Shown: piece by piece, positions 43,392 to 51,837 of the stretch | How positions within the stretch are numbered: the first letter of the stretch is position 1 | Layout: the number at the start of each line of letters is the position of its first letter | NCBI RefSeq assembly: GCF_900176135.1 | Contig: NZ_FWWW01000057.1 | Coordinates: forward strand, 1 to 64,000 | Source: Hymenobacter roseosalivarius DSM 11622 | GTDB taxonomy: Bacteria; Bacteroidota; Bacteroidia; Cytophagales; Hymenobacteraceae | Direction of reading: 5' to 3' | DNA: 64,000 nt | The notes under the pieces: generated by a model | Databases searched by the model: none | What the model saw: only the letters and a program-made list of their open reading frames with translations | Told to the model about the DNA's origin: nothing | Position numbers and translations under genes: made by a program

Positions 43392-44431
43392 ATGATACTT
43401 CCATCCCACTTTTCCCGTCGCGACTGGCTAAAGACCGCCGCGCTGGCCACTACTCCTGCCTTGCTGGGGGGCTGCCCGCCCTGCCTATTATAGCCGCCCC
43501 AGCTCCGGGCAAAACCCCCACTTTAACGGCCGCAGAAATCACTGCCGTGGAGGCCGCCTTAGGCAAGAAAGGAATCTACGTGCAAGCCCAAGCCACCCAT
43601 AGCACTCCACTACCGCGCAACGATTTAAAAGTAACCATTAAGGGAGAGCCGGTACCCATTTCCTTTGGCTTCGGTGGGTGGGTGGCTATCAAGCATACGC
43701 TCGACGGTAAGTCAGCCATGCTCATGAGTGATACGGTCCTGCTTCAAGAAGAAGTGAATCCTCTGATATCGGCTGCCCTAGCCAACGGGTTGGAAATTGG
43801 CGCCGTGCACAACCATTTTTTCTGCGAGGAGCCCCGCATCTTCTATATGCACATTCACGGTATGGGCTCCCCGGCTGAGCTGGCGCAGAAGTTCGCGGCC
43901 ACGCTAAAAAATTCCAAGCTACTGCCCGCTAACTAGCCCCAGCCAGCCGCGGGTGTTACGGCGGCCCAACCCGGCAACAATGCGACACCTAGCGCCGGCT
44001 CACCAACTGGCAAGGAGCTGTTCGATCTTCCAGCCTTGAATAAACTAGTGGGCTATCAGGGGGTAGTCAATGGCCCCACCTACAAGTATACGGTGGGCCG
44101 CGCCGATGTGCAATCCATTATGATGGGTACGGAGATGACCGCAGCCATCGGTCTAAACTCCTGGGCCGCCCTCGCGGGGAAACAGGCCGACGCCCATATT
44201 GCGGGCGATATTGCCATGCTGGAGCACGAGGTCAACCCCGTCATTAAGGCCTTGCGGGCGCACAACTTGGAAGTCGTAGCCGTACACAATCACATGCTCT
44301 TCGACCAGCCTCGGATGATGTTTCTGCATTATTACGGTCGGGGGCCAGCCATGCAGATTGCCACGGGCTTTCGAGCCGCGCTCGACCAGTTGGGGAAGGG
44401 TAAGATGGGAGCGATGCCCATGAAGCATTAG
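43392..44431 (+). pseudogene. Broken Tat-exported DUF1259 (LppY/LpqO-like) double-domain gene
   Basis: ATG 43392 opens a Tat signal (MILPSHFSRRDWLKTAALA, then LATTPALLGG) that runs out of frame in the six-G run at 43466-43471; seven G would restore the frame. The first DUF1259 domain follows in the next frame (ALGKKGIYVQAQATHS to KNSKLLPAN) and ends at a TAG (43934-43936). In the same frame a linker and the second DUF1259 domain continue (LVGYQGVVNGPTYKY, VAVHNHMLFDQPRMMFLHYYG) to 44431. Two lesions make it a pseudogene. DUF1259 genes are often found with chromate or copper resistance. Confidence 0.82.
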
Positions 44432-44732
44432 TCTCAAAAACTTCCCCTATGACATCTCCCTTAGTTACGCTGCGCGTAGTAAAGGAGACTTTCGTGTGCC
44501 TTCGTAACAGGACTTGGAGATTATAGTTAATCCCTGAAATGTTGGAGTCAGGTGATGATATGGCTTGCGCGGATACGGCACGGGTAAACTGACGGAGTCG
44601 GGTTGGGGAATCATCTTTAAATCGCCCTCACTTAATTTCATTTCGTACAAACTTTCACTCCGTATGAGGCGCGTTATTGTCTCCCTGCTTGGAATATAAC
44701 GATACCCAGACGATACCAGAGTGAAACAAAAA
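44432..44732. other. Gene-poor stretch
   Basis: A 91-codon minus-strand open frame (44465-44740) covers it, but its ATG lies inside the tRNA terminator hairpin and it resembles nothing known, so it is not called. Confidence 0.4.
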
Positions 44733-44772
44733 AAACTCATAACTAGCTAAAAAAACAGCTAGTTATGAGTTT
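44733..44772 (-). terminator. Terminator after tRNA-Arg
   Basis: A 16-bp perfect stem (44733-44748 with 44757-44772) around AAAAAAAC; on the minus strand it is followed by a long T run. It lies seven bases after the tRNA 3' end. Confidence 0.85.
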
Positions 44773-44778
44773 AGACAG

Positions 44779-44850
44779 TGATCACGCTAGGAATCGAACC
44801 TAGATCAAGAGCTTCGGAAACTCTCATACTATCCGTTGTACGACGTGACC
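44779..44850 (-). tRNA. tRNA-Arg (anticodon CCG)
   Basis: Folds as a standard cloverleaf on the minus strand: acceptor GGTCACG with CGTGATC, D stem GTAC/GTAT, anticodon stem AGAGT/GCTCT with loop TTCCGAA, T stem CTAGG/CCTAG with loop TTCGATT, discriminator A. The anticodon CCG reads CGG (Arg). The 3' CCA is not encoded. About 72 bases. Confidence 0.92.
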
Positions 44851-44984
44851 GGAAGGTGGGCAAAAGTAGAGAGAAAAATACGCCTGGCCAAACGTGGGGG
44901 GCAGTTTTGGTGGTTCTGCGAGTCAGTATAACCTTAAAGGGCCAAAATCAGTTAATCCCAACATACAACCCGAACCTTTACCTT

Positions 44985-45512
44985 ATGTCTACAAACGAAA
45001 AAAAAACGCTTTATACGGCCGATGCTGCGGCCGTAGGCGGCCGCAGCGGCCACGTACGCTCCGCTACGGGCATCATTGATCTGGATATGTCGGTGCCAGA
45101 GGGCCTGGGGGGCAAAAAAGGCGCTACCAACCCCGAGGAGCTATTTGCAGCAGGTTATGCCTCTTGCTTTCAGCAGGCGCTATTGGTAATTGCCCAGCGC
45201 GCCGGCGACCGGCTCGACTCACAAAGTGAGGTGAAATGCTCCGTAACTCTGTTTCAGGAAGGTGAGGCGTATGGTCTGAGCGCCATTCTTGATGTCGATT
45301 TGAAGAAATTTGACGAGGAGAAAACCATCGATATGGTTCGTCAGGCTCACAAAATCTGCCCTTACTCGGTGGGTACCCGCGGCAATATGGAAGTAGAATT
45401 GCGTGTAATGGGCAAGACCGTTCCAGTACAGCCGGAAGAAAACGCTGGCGTAGCCGGAAATAATGGTGTTGAAGCTTCTAGTACTACTGAGAATACGAAC
45501 GTTACAGCTTAG
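44985..45512 (+). CDS. Ohr/OsmC-family organic hydroperoxide reductase
   Basis: 175 residues. Ohr hallmarks: TADAAAVGGRSGHVRS, LGGKKGATNPEELFAAGYASCFQQAL (peroxidatic Cys) and AHKICPYSVGTRGN (resolving Cys). It reduces organic peroxides with lipoyl-type donors in the cytoplasm. The ~35-residue C-terminal extension is acidic and disordered, unlike the short paralogue at 53907. ATG at 44985; a longer open frame reads backwards through the tRNA and is not real. Motif copies at 44896 and 45107, and a motif-like terminator follows. Confidence 0.93.
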   Translation: MSTNEKKTLYTADAAAVGGRSGHVRSATGIIDLDMSVPEGLGGKKGATNPEELFAAGYASCFQQALLVIAQRAGDRLDSQSEVKCSVTLFQEGEAYGLSAILDVDLKKFDEEKTIDMVRQAHKICPYSVGTRGNMEVELRVMGKTVPVQPEENAGVAGNNGVEASSTTENTNVTA

Positions 45513-45529
45513 TTCTTTTTGCTCTAACG

Positions 45530-45567
45530 TAAAAATCCCCCCAGAGCATCTCTGGGGGGATTTTTTA
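45530..45567. terminator. Motif-variant bidirectional terminator
   Basis: TAAAAATCCCCCCAGA pairs with TCTGGGGGGATTTTTTA; the core G is replaced by T in both arms. Serves the convergent Ohr and sucC genes. Confidence 0.9.
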
Positions 45568-45587
45568 CTGTTGAACTACTAGCTACT

Positions 45588-46790
45588 TTATGTGCTCTGT
45601 GATTCCAGTACTTCTTTTACTTTTTGAGCAGCATCCTTCAGCAATACGGCCGAGAATACTTTTAAACCTGACTCGTCGATGATGCGGGCACCTTCCTCAG
45701 CGTTGGTGCCTTGCAAACGCACGATGATGGGCACGCGAATGTCGCCGATGTTCTTGTAGGCTTCTACTACACCATTAGCTACCCGGTCGCAGCGCACGAT
45801 GCCGCCGAAGATGTTGATAAGAATAGCCTGCACGTTCGGGTCCTTGAGGATGATGCGGAAGCCAGCTTCTACCGTCTGCGCGTTGGCCCCACCCCCTACG
45901 TCGAGGAAGTTAGCCGGCTCACCACCCGACAGCTTAATAATATCCATCGTGGCCATGGCCAGGCCGGCGCCGTTTACCATGCAGCCCACGTTGCCATCGA
46001 GCTTCACATAGTTCAGATTAGACTCCGACGCTTCCACTTCCAGCGGGTCTTCCTCGTTGGTGTCGCGCAGGGTAGCGAAATCTTTGTGGCGGTAGAGGGC
46101 GTTTTCGTCGAGGGTTACTTTGGCATCAACGGCCAGGATTTTATTGTCCGAAGTCTTCAACACGGGGTTGATTTCGAACATGGCCGAGTCGGTCTCGTCG
46201 TAAGCTTTGTACAGTGCTGTTACAAACTTCACCATCTCCTTCTGCGCCTCGCCAGTGAGGCCCAGGTTGAAGGCAATCTTGCGGGCCTGAAAGCCCTGCA
46301 AGCCTACGCGGGGATCAATGTGCTCGCGGTGAATCTTCTCGGGATGCTGCTCAGCAACTTCCTCGATGTCCATGCCGCCTTCAGTGGTGTAGATGATAAC
46401 GTTCTGGCCGGTGGAGCGGTCCAGAAGCACGCTCATGTAGTATTCCTTAGGCTCCGAGTCACCGGGGTAGTACACGTCCTGGGCAATGAGTACCTTGTGT
46501 ACTTTACGACCTTCGGCCCCCGTTTGCTTCGTAACCAACTGCATGCCAATGATCTGGCCAGCTATGTCCTTCACTTGCTCCAGGTTTTTGGCCAGCTTTA
46601 CGCCGCCCCCTTTGCCCCGCCCGCCGGCGTGAATCTGCGCTTTGATAACGTACCAGCTGGTGCCGGTTTCCTCCGTTAGGCGCTTGGCGGCGGCAACGGC
46701 TTCCTCGGGCGTATTAGCCACGACGCCTTCCTGAATGCGTACGCCGTAGCTTTTAAGAATTTCTTTACCCTGATACTCGTGAATGTTCAT
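45588..46790 (-). CDS. sucC: Succinyl-CoA synthetase beta subunit
   Basis: TCA-cycle enzyme making ATP or GTP from succinyl-CoA. 400 residues, the usual length. N-terminal [20 protein letters not shown]-grasp residues [37 protein letters not shown] and the CoA-ligase part [32 protein letters not shown]. The alpha subunit sucD is not in the window, so the pair is encoded apart. ATG at 46790 is the family start. Confidence 0.97.
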   Translation of the reverse strand: MNIHEYQGKEILKSYGVRIQEGVVANTPEEAVAAAKRLTEETGTSWYVIKAQIHAGGRGKGGGVKLAKNLEQVKDIAGQIIGMQLVTKQTGAEGRKVHKVLIAQDVYYPGDSEPKEYYMSVLLDRSTGQNVIIYTTEGGMDIEEVAEQHPEKIHREHIDPRVGLQGFQARKIAFNLGLTGEAQKEMVKFVTALYKAYDETDSAMFEINPVLKTSDNKILAVDAKVTLDENALYRHKDFATLRDTNEEDPLEVEASESNLNYVKLDGNVGCMVNGAGLAMATMDIIKLSGGEPANFLDVGGGANAQTVEAGFRIILKDPNVQAILINIFGGIVRCDRVANGVVEAYKNIGDIRVPIIVRLQGTNAEEGARIIDESGLKVFSAVLLKDAAQKVKEVLESQST

Positions 46791-46877
46791 AGAGGTCAGT
46801 TCAATGGGGATGATGGGGTGGTGTACAGTGCACGAAAGTAGGCAAAAATGCGACGCGGGGTGTTACAAATGCAGAAG

Positions 46878-47999
46878 CTACTTGCCAAACCACTGCGCCA
46901 TTACCTGAGCGGCCTCTTTATGCTGGGGCGTAAAATCGGCATGGCGCCGGGCGGGGCCGTCGGCAGCTAGGTTGGGGTACCATTTCCAGACAAAAAGCCC
47001 CCCAAACCATTTCTTGGGCCAAAAGGTCTCGAACATGGCCGCGTAGCAGGCGGCTTGCGTGGCCTCATCGGGCTGGAGAAAGGCGGCCGTGCGGTCGGGC
47101 CACACCCAGGGTTCTACGGCTGCGTCGGGGGTGCATTTGTAGCCCATTTCGGTAAACACAACCGGCTTATTAAAGCGTTTTTGCACTCGTTCGATAGCCT
47201 TCAAATGCGGCTGCCAGCCGGCGAGTAGCTCAGCTTTGGTGGGCTTGCTATTTTTGGTGAGCGGAAAATAGGCCTGAATCCCAATGTAGTCCAGCGCATC
47301 CCAGAAGTGGATATGTTCGTACTCCCCGCTCCAGTTGGCGGCGTAGGTGAGCGGGCCATGATACACTTGGCGTATCTGGCGGATTAGTGCGCGCCACTCG
47401 GTTTCGTGGGCGGCGGTGGTTGTTTGCTCCAGTTCAGTACCGATGCACAGGCCGTCGAGCTTTTGCTGCTCAGCCAGCTTGGCATAGTGCAGGATAAAGG
47501 TGCTGTAGCTCTCAAACCACGCTTTCCAGTCGGCATCGGAGGTCATGCGGATGTCGCCGGGCCAGCTGCCGTCGCCGCGCACCCAGAGGTGGGGTTTGAG
47601 CAGGATTTTCTGGCCGCGCCTGCGGGCTAGTTGGGCGGTCTGAATCAGGCCGGCGTCGCTCTCGCCCCAATACACGCGTCTTCGGCCGGTGTTCATACCA
47701 ATGGTAGGGGAGGTAGCGCCGCGCTGCCAGCCAAAGGGTATTTGAGCTATCCAGGTAACATGGTGCTGGCTGAGTGGGGCCAACTCGGCATCGGTTATAG
47801 AGTCGCTGCCAACCCAGCTCACGCCCCGCATGCGGTTGGGACTGGCTGAGGGGGCAAAGCTGGCGGCCGTGCTTGGGAGGGCGCGCGAGGGAGCCGTGCG
47901 AGGCCACCACCAACTGGCCACGACCACTAGCACAATACTCAAAATCGTCAGGAGTGGGACGAACGCCCACCAGCGGCGGAGCAACAGAGAGGTTGGCAT
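46878..47999 (-). CDS. Membrane-anchored glycoside hydrolase, GH113-like
   Basis: 373 residues: one N-terminal membrane helix (AFVPLLTILSIVLVVVASWWW), then a TIM-barrel of the GH113 mannanase type: RMRGVSWVGSD, IPFGWQ, KILLKPHLWVRGDGSWPGD, acid/base Glu in IGTELEQTT, IGIQAYFPL and nucleophile Glu in VVFTEMGYK, ending LFVWKWYPN. It likely cleaves beta-mannan or related glycans outside the inner membrane; exact specificity is inferred from family. A motif copy is at 46997. Confidence 0.85.
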   Translation of the reverse strand: MPTSLLLRRWWAFVPLLTILSIVLVVVASWWWPRTAPSRALPSTAASFAPSASPNRMRGVSWVGSDSITDAELAPLSQHHVTWIAQIPFGWQRGATSPTIGMNTGRRRVYWGESDAGLIQTAQLARRRGQKILLKPHLWVRGDGSWPGDIRMTSDADWKAWFESYSTFILHYAKLAEQQKLDGLCIGTELEQTTTAAHETEWRALIRQIRQVYHGPLTYAANWSGEYEHIHFWDALDYIGIQAYFPLTKNSKPTKAELLAGWQPHLKAIERVQKRFNKPVVFTEMGYKCTPDAAVEPWVWPDRTAAFLQPDEATQAACYAAMFETFWPKKWFGGLFVWKWYPNLAADGPARRHADFTPQHKEAAQVMAQWFGK

Positions 48000-48127
48000 A
48001 AACAGATTATCAACTAATTATAAGCCGCTTAAAGCTAAAATGTAAGCAGCAAAATCGGGATTTGCCTTCTGATGCTCCCCGGCAAGCTAAGGAATTGAAT
48101 CCGATGCCATAATCTGCGATTCATCCG

Positions 48128-48135
48128 TAGCTTTG
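48128..48135 (+). promoter_or_regulatory. -7 element for the ABC ATPase gene
   Basis: TAGCTTTG fits TAnnTTTG. A transcript starting just after it would begin past the TTG at 48137, which supports the later start at 48173. Confidence 0.45.
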
Positions 48136-48172
48136 TTTGTTCCCAAGTGCTCACCCCCAATCCGCTTATCGT

Positions 48173-48826
48173 TTGCTGCAGGCCATCAATATTCGCAAAA
48201 GCTATAACACGCTGGAAGTGCTCAAGGGCATCGACCTGACGATTGAGAAGTCGGAAATCGTGTCCATCGTCGGTTCGTCGGGGGCGGGCAAAAGTACCTT
48301 GCTGCACATTCTGGGCACGTTAGATAACCCAGATACGGGTGAGGTGCTGTTTGATGGCCAGTCGGTTAGCTCCCTGGGACGCTCCGACTTGGCTCGGTTT
48401 CGCAACCGGCATATTGGCTTCATCTTCCAATTTCATAACCTGCTGCCGGAATTCACAGCGCTGGAAAATGTGTGTTTGCCGGCGTATCTGGCGGGCCGCT
48501 CGGAGAAGGAAGTGCGGGTACGAGCCCGCGAATTGCTTGGGATGTTGAACCTAGAGCGCCGCGCCGACCACAAACCGTCAGAAATGTCGGGTGGGGAGCA
48601 GCAGCGTACAGCGGTAGCTCGGGCCCTTATCAACTCGCCCGAAATCATCTTCGCCGATGAGCCCAGCGGCAATCTCGATTCGCAGAATGCGCAGGAACTG
48701 CACCAGATTTTCTTTCTCCTGCGCAAAGAGCTGGGGCAGACCTTCGTTATCGTTACGCATAACGACCAGCTCGCCGAAATGGCTGACCGGACCATTACTA
48801 TGAAGGATGGCTATATCACGGAATAG
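48173..48826 (+). CDS. ABC transporter ATP-binding protein, LolD/MacB type
   Basis: 217 residues. Walker [17 protein letters not shown] loop [12 protein letters not shown], signature [15 protein letters not shown], Walker [15 protein letters not shown] and His switch VIVTHN. The LolD/FtsE/MacB subgroup drives lipoprotein release or small-molecule export. No permease gene is adjacent, so its LolC/E or MacB-like partner lies elsewhere. TTG at 48173 (coding [11 protein letters not shown]) is chosen; a TTG at 48137 would add 12 residues. Confidence 0.9.
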   Translation: MLQAINIRKSYNTLEVLKGIDLTIEKSEIVSIVGSSGAGKSTLLHILGTLDNPDTGEVLFDGQSVSSLGRSDLARFRNRHIGFIFQFHNLLPEFTALENVCLPAYLAGRSEKEVRVRARELLGMLNLERRADHKPSEMSGGEQQRTAVARALINSPEIIFADEPSGNLDSQNAQELHQIFFLLRKELGQTFVIVTHNDQLAEMADRTITMKDGYITE

Positions 48827-48851
48827 GACTCTCTATTAAGATGTTCCCACT

Positions 48852-48963
48852 AGACAGTCATGCTCTATCTAGCGTCCCGAAGGAAGCATCTCGCGTGTTT
48901 AGTGAGAATAGTGATCTAACATCAGCACGCGAGATGCTTCGCGCTGCGCTGCATGACCGTCTT
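48852..48963. repeat. GTCATGC...GAAGCATCTCGCGTG repeat pair, second site
   Basis: Direct unit 48852-48897 and inverted unit 48926-48963; the CACGCGAGATGCTTC arms pair. Same family as 29241-29408, where one unit shares the word GAAGCATCTCGCGTG exactly. Confidence 0.8.
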
Positions 48964-48978
48964 TTTATTTGCCATAAG

Positions 48979-49016
48979 AAAAAAGCCCCCCAGAAACGTT
49001 TCTGGGGGGCTTTTTT
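48979..49016. terminator. Perfect motif-type terminator
   Basis: A 38-base perfect palindrome: AAAAAAGCCCCCCAGAAA / TTTCTGGGGGGCTTTTTT with CG at the centre. It stops transcription after the ABC ATPase gene and its repeats. Confidence 0.9.
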
Positions 49017-49228
49017 ATGCTATCAACTTAGGCTTACTCAAGCAAAGAAAAGGGTGGTTTGTCGGCTATGAATCCGTATTTTTTTAGTTTTCTAAAAATT
49101 TTAGGAATTTAATTCATAAGTATCTGATAGTCAGTGATAAAAATTACATATAAAAAGTACGCTTTTTGCACCTTTCGAACGTATCCTTAGTTATATACCC
49201 AAATAACAAAACGTACTACAGGACACTT

Positions 49229-50038
49229 ATGGAAACCGCCATGAACGAAGTAACCAAACCCGCTAAAGACCAGGCTCGCAAGAGCAAGATTGAGAGCTAC
49301 GACATTTCGCGCTCCGATGAGACGTTGCACTTGGCTACGGATCTGGCGAAGTTTATCAAAGAAAACAAGCTCACGACGACGGTGCAGGGCAAAGAGTTTG
49401 TGAACGTGGAAGGCTGGCAGTATGCTGGCTCGCGCCTAGGCATCGTGCCCATCGTAGACCACGTCATCAATGTCAGCACCGAGACGGAGTTAAAATATCA
49501 AGCTAAGGTGACCTTGTTCGACCTGCGTTCGGGTCATACTGTAGGCGCTGGCTTTGCTGTGTGCTCGAATAAAGAGTCAGGCAAGAAGTTCTACCAGGAA
49601 TTTGCCATCATGAGCATGGCGCAGACGCGCGCTATCGGCAAGGCATACCGCAATATCCTCGCTTGGATTATTCGCGCTGCCGGCTACGAGCCTACGCCTG
49701 CTGAGGAAATGGAGTATGGTGGCAATCAGCCCGAGGTGAAGCCCGCGCTGGCCGTCGTTCCAACTGCTGCTCCTGCCGCTGTAGCTGCTGAGGCTACGCC
49801 TATGAAGGCCGTACCCGCTGAGCCTACCGAGGCTCCGGCGCCCGCCATTGCGTACGCTACGGCTGCGCAGAAGGAGGAGATTATCCGTCTGCTCAACCAT
49901 CCGGTAATCACGCGCCAGGAAAAGACCAAGATGTTGCTCAACATCAATCGTCTGGACGAGGAGCGTGCTAACCAGGCCGTGGCTAAGCTGCGCAAGGCCA
50001 TCGAAGACCGTGAGAACGGCGAGTCGGCTGCCGCTTAA
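49229..50038 (+). CDS. Phage-like hypothetical protein
   Basis: 269 residues. The core AIMSMAQTRAIGKAYRNILAWIIRAAGYEPTPAEEM matches a sequence style common in phage and integrated-element proteins near single-strand annealing genes (M-x-x-T-R-A-x-x-R-A-x-R-N ... A-G-Y-x-x-T-P-A-E-E-M). An Ala/Pro linker and a C-terminal helical domain (KEEIIRLLNHPVITRQEKTKM) follow. No other phage genes are near. ATG at 49229; ~200 bases of AT-rich sequence upstream suggest a strong or regulated promoter. Own terminator follows. Confidence 0.72.
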   Translation: METAMNEVTKPAKDQARKSKIESYDISRSDETLHLATDLAKFIKENKLTTTVQGKEFVNVEGWQYAGSRLGIVPIVDHVINVSTETELKYQAKVTLFDLRSGHTVGAGFAVCSNKESGKKFYQEFAIMSMAQTRAIGKAYRNILAWIIRAAGYEPTPAEEMEYGGNQPEVKPALAVVPTAAPAAVAAEATPMKAVPAEPTEAPAPAIAYATAAQKEEIIRLLNHPVITRQEKTKMLLNINRLDEERANQAVAKLRKAIEDRENGESAAA

Positions 50039-50062
50039 GGTTTAGCTTACTTACTATACCGA

Positions 50063-50094
50063 AAGCCCGGTTCCGTTTGGAGCCGGGCTTTTTT
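50063..50094 (+). terminator. Terminator after the phage-like gene
   Basis: AAGCCCGGTTCC pairs with GGAGCCGGGCTT (one G-T) around GTTT, followed by six T. Confidence 0.88.
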
Positions 50095-50139
50095 GTTGAT
50101 ACATTAATCTGCTGGTTACCCTAATTGACTTACAAGGCG

Positions 50140-51288
50140 TTAAAGCGTTCTGCCAAATAAGCCGTTGCAGGTGGTTACATTAATTTGAAGCACCTGTCCG
50201 CCGCCGGTTGCAGCTGGGCTAAAGCCGACATTGGAAACATAGAGTTTACCATCGGGGCCTATCGTTATGCCGGTAGGCAAAGAAAGCCCTGACGTAATGG
50301 TTTCTCTGCTTCCCGATGGATTAAGGCGTACAACCCTGCCAGTGCCGGGCGTTGGAAAGGGATTTCCGGTAGTATTCTCCAGCACGTACAGCCGGCCCAA
50401 CTTATCGAAAACAATACCCAGAACAGTTGTAAACCCAGTTGCATAGACACTTATTTCGCCGCCAGGGGTAACCTGGTAAATACTAGAACTCCCCTGAACG
50501 ATTGGAAACAGACCCAAATTGCTAACATAAAAATTGCCCCCCCCCGTGATGCTACGACAGTCGGGGTGATGTGCTTGTTTAACTTGGCTGAGATATCAAT
50601 GACACGACTAACGGTACCACTAGTTGTTACCTTGAGCATTTGATCTTGGTTAGGTTCGATGACGTAAAGATCACCACCCACACTGATCATGCTATATGGA
50701 ACCCCATCAGGTTCAAATCCACCACCCTCGTGCGGTAACTGCACAGGATTAGCCATTAGAAAACGCACTGATATCGGCAATCTGTGTAAAGGACCCGTTC
50801 AGATTTATTCTTACAACTCCGTTAGGCATGGATGTAACGCCATGTGAGCACCCTGCTCCGGCAAGTAGCGCATACATCGTATTGCCAATGAAGGCAACAT
50901 CTGCTACACCTTCTACATCTCCTCCAATTAATTCCTGCGCCTGACTTGAAGGTAGTTTGTCGGTAACAGTAGTGCGTATACCAGCAGAGCTAATTTTAGA
51001 AACGCGCCCTCCGGTCGGGCTGCCTGTGTAAGGTCCTACTGGGCCGCCTACTTGCTCACATTGGCCCGCCGTGGAATTGGTTCCGCCTGTGCCGGCCTCT
51101 GCTACGTAAAGGTTGCCATCGGGGCCAAATTTTAATCCACGGGGATTATTCAGGCCGGTGGCAAAGGTGGTAACTGGTGCAACCGCGTGGTTCACGCACT
51201 GGGGAGTGTCATCTAATAAATCACAGCCCGCAAAAAGTAGCGCAATGGGAAATAGTAGGCCCATCTGCCACGTAACAGTCTTTTTCAT
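50140..51288 (-). pseudogene. ScyD/ScyE-type secreted propeller gene with two frameshifts
   Basis: ATG 51288 opens a lipoprotein signal (FPIALLFAGC) and repeated propeller blades (ATGLNNPRGLKFGPDGNLYVAEAG). The first part runs to a stop after ADISAFSNG (around 50745-50770): one extra T in TTTTC breaks the frame, which continues as LMANPVQLPHEGGGFEPDGVPYSM. A second break lies in the C9 run at 50537-50545 (nine C where seven or ten keep frame); the gene then continues as NFYVSNLGLFPIVQGSS to GLFGRTL. With both repaired it is one ~380-residue ScyD/ScyE-family secreted protein. Pseudogene, phase-variable gene, or homopolymer sequencing errors. Confidence 0.8.
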
Positions 51289-51837
51289 AAAACCTGCTTT
51301 AAAAAATCGATCTAAAAAGGCATAGGTCTCCCTGCTAGCCAGAAAGGCAGTCCGAAATTGCTCGTCGAGCCCAGGAATGACTTCAGAATTTCTATAAGAA
51401 GCTGCTTGATGTAGCCTCTTGCCGGCGTTGGCGCTATGGCCAAGGGTCTCTTCTACTCACTCGAACAGGGCGCTATTGCTCTGTTGGTTAAGCACTGCTG
51501 TTTCGGGGCAGCGTATTATCACCCTCCACGGAGCGATGCTGATAGTCAATTGACTACTGAATATAAGCAGTTGTACGTTGGGTTTCAACAATAATATCAT
51601 ATTTATTATTAAAAATGTTTAATTACAGTTCAGCTAGCCAGTGCTTTTTGTTCCCTTGACTTTTGGTGCCGTTCTGAGAAGCCGTAAAGTGTTTAAGCTA
51701 AAAATAGGATTACCAGATAACTATCTGGCCTGTATGGAGCATTACATGTCAGCTAAAAGCAGGAGGCGCAAACTGCGTTTGATTCGGTTTCCCACGCGGT
51801 AGTAGTATCTTCGTTATCCTACCTGCGCTTCAAAACC
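51289..51837. other. Long intergenic stretch before recQ
   Basis: 549 bases without a gene I can support. A 52-codon plus-strand open frame at 51436-51594 is the best candidate, with nothing to confirm it. A possible promoter (TTTG at 51778, TATCTTCG at 51806) lies just before recQ, but the spacing (24) is long. Confidence 0.45.

Noticed and set aside
43218-43409. Minus-strand open frame opposite the ChrA-like tail
   Set aside because: Composition is not protein-like and the plus strand gives a better membrane-protein match.
42700-44431. A working metal-efflux operon
   Set aside because: All three members are truncated or frameshifted.
44465-44740. 91-codon minus-strand open frame after the tRNA
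   Set aside because: Its ATG lies inside the tRNA terminator stem and nothing identifies the product.
44778-44984. N-terminal extension of the first Ohr gene
   Set aside because: The extension is read through the tRNA-Arg gene on the opposite strand; the ATG at 44985 gives the normal family start.
45711-46679. Long open frame antisense to sucC
   Set aside because: Same reason: shadow of a certain gene on the other strand.
51436-51594. 52-codon open frame in the gap before recQ
   Set aside because: No promoter, no known relative, and short enough to be chance.
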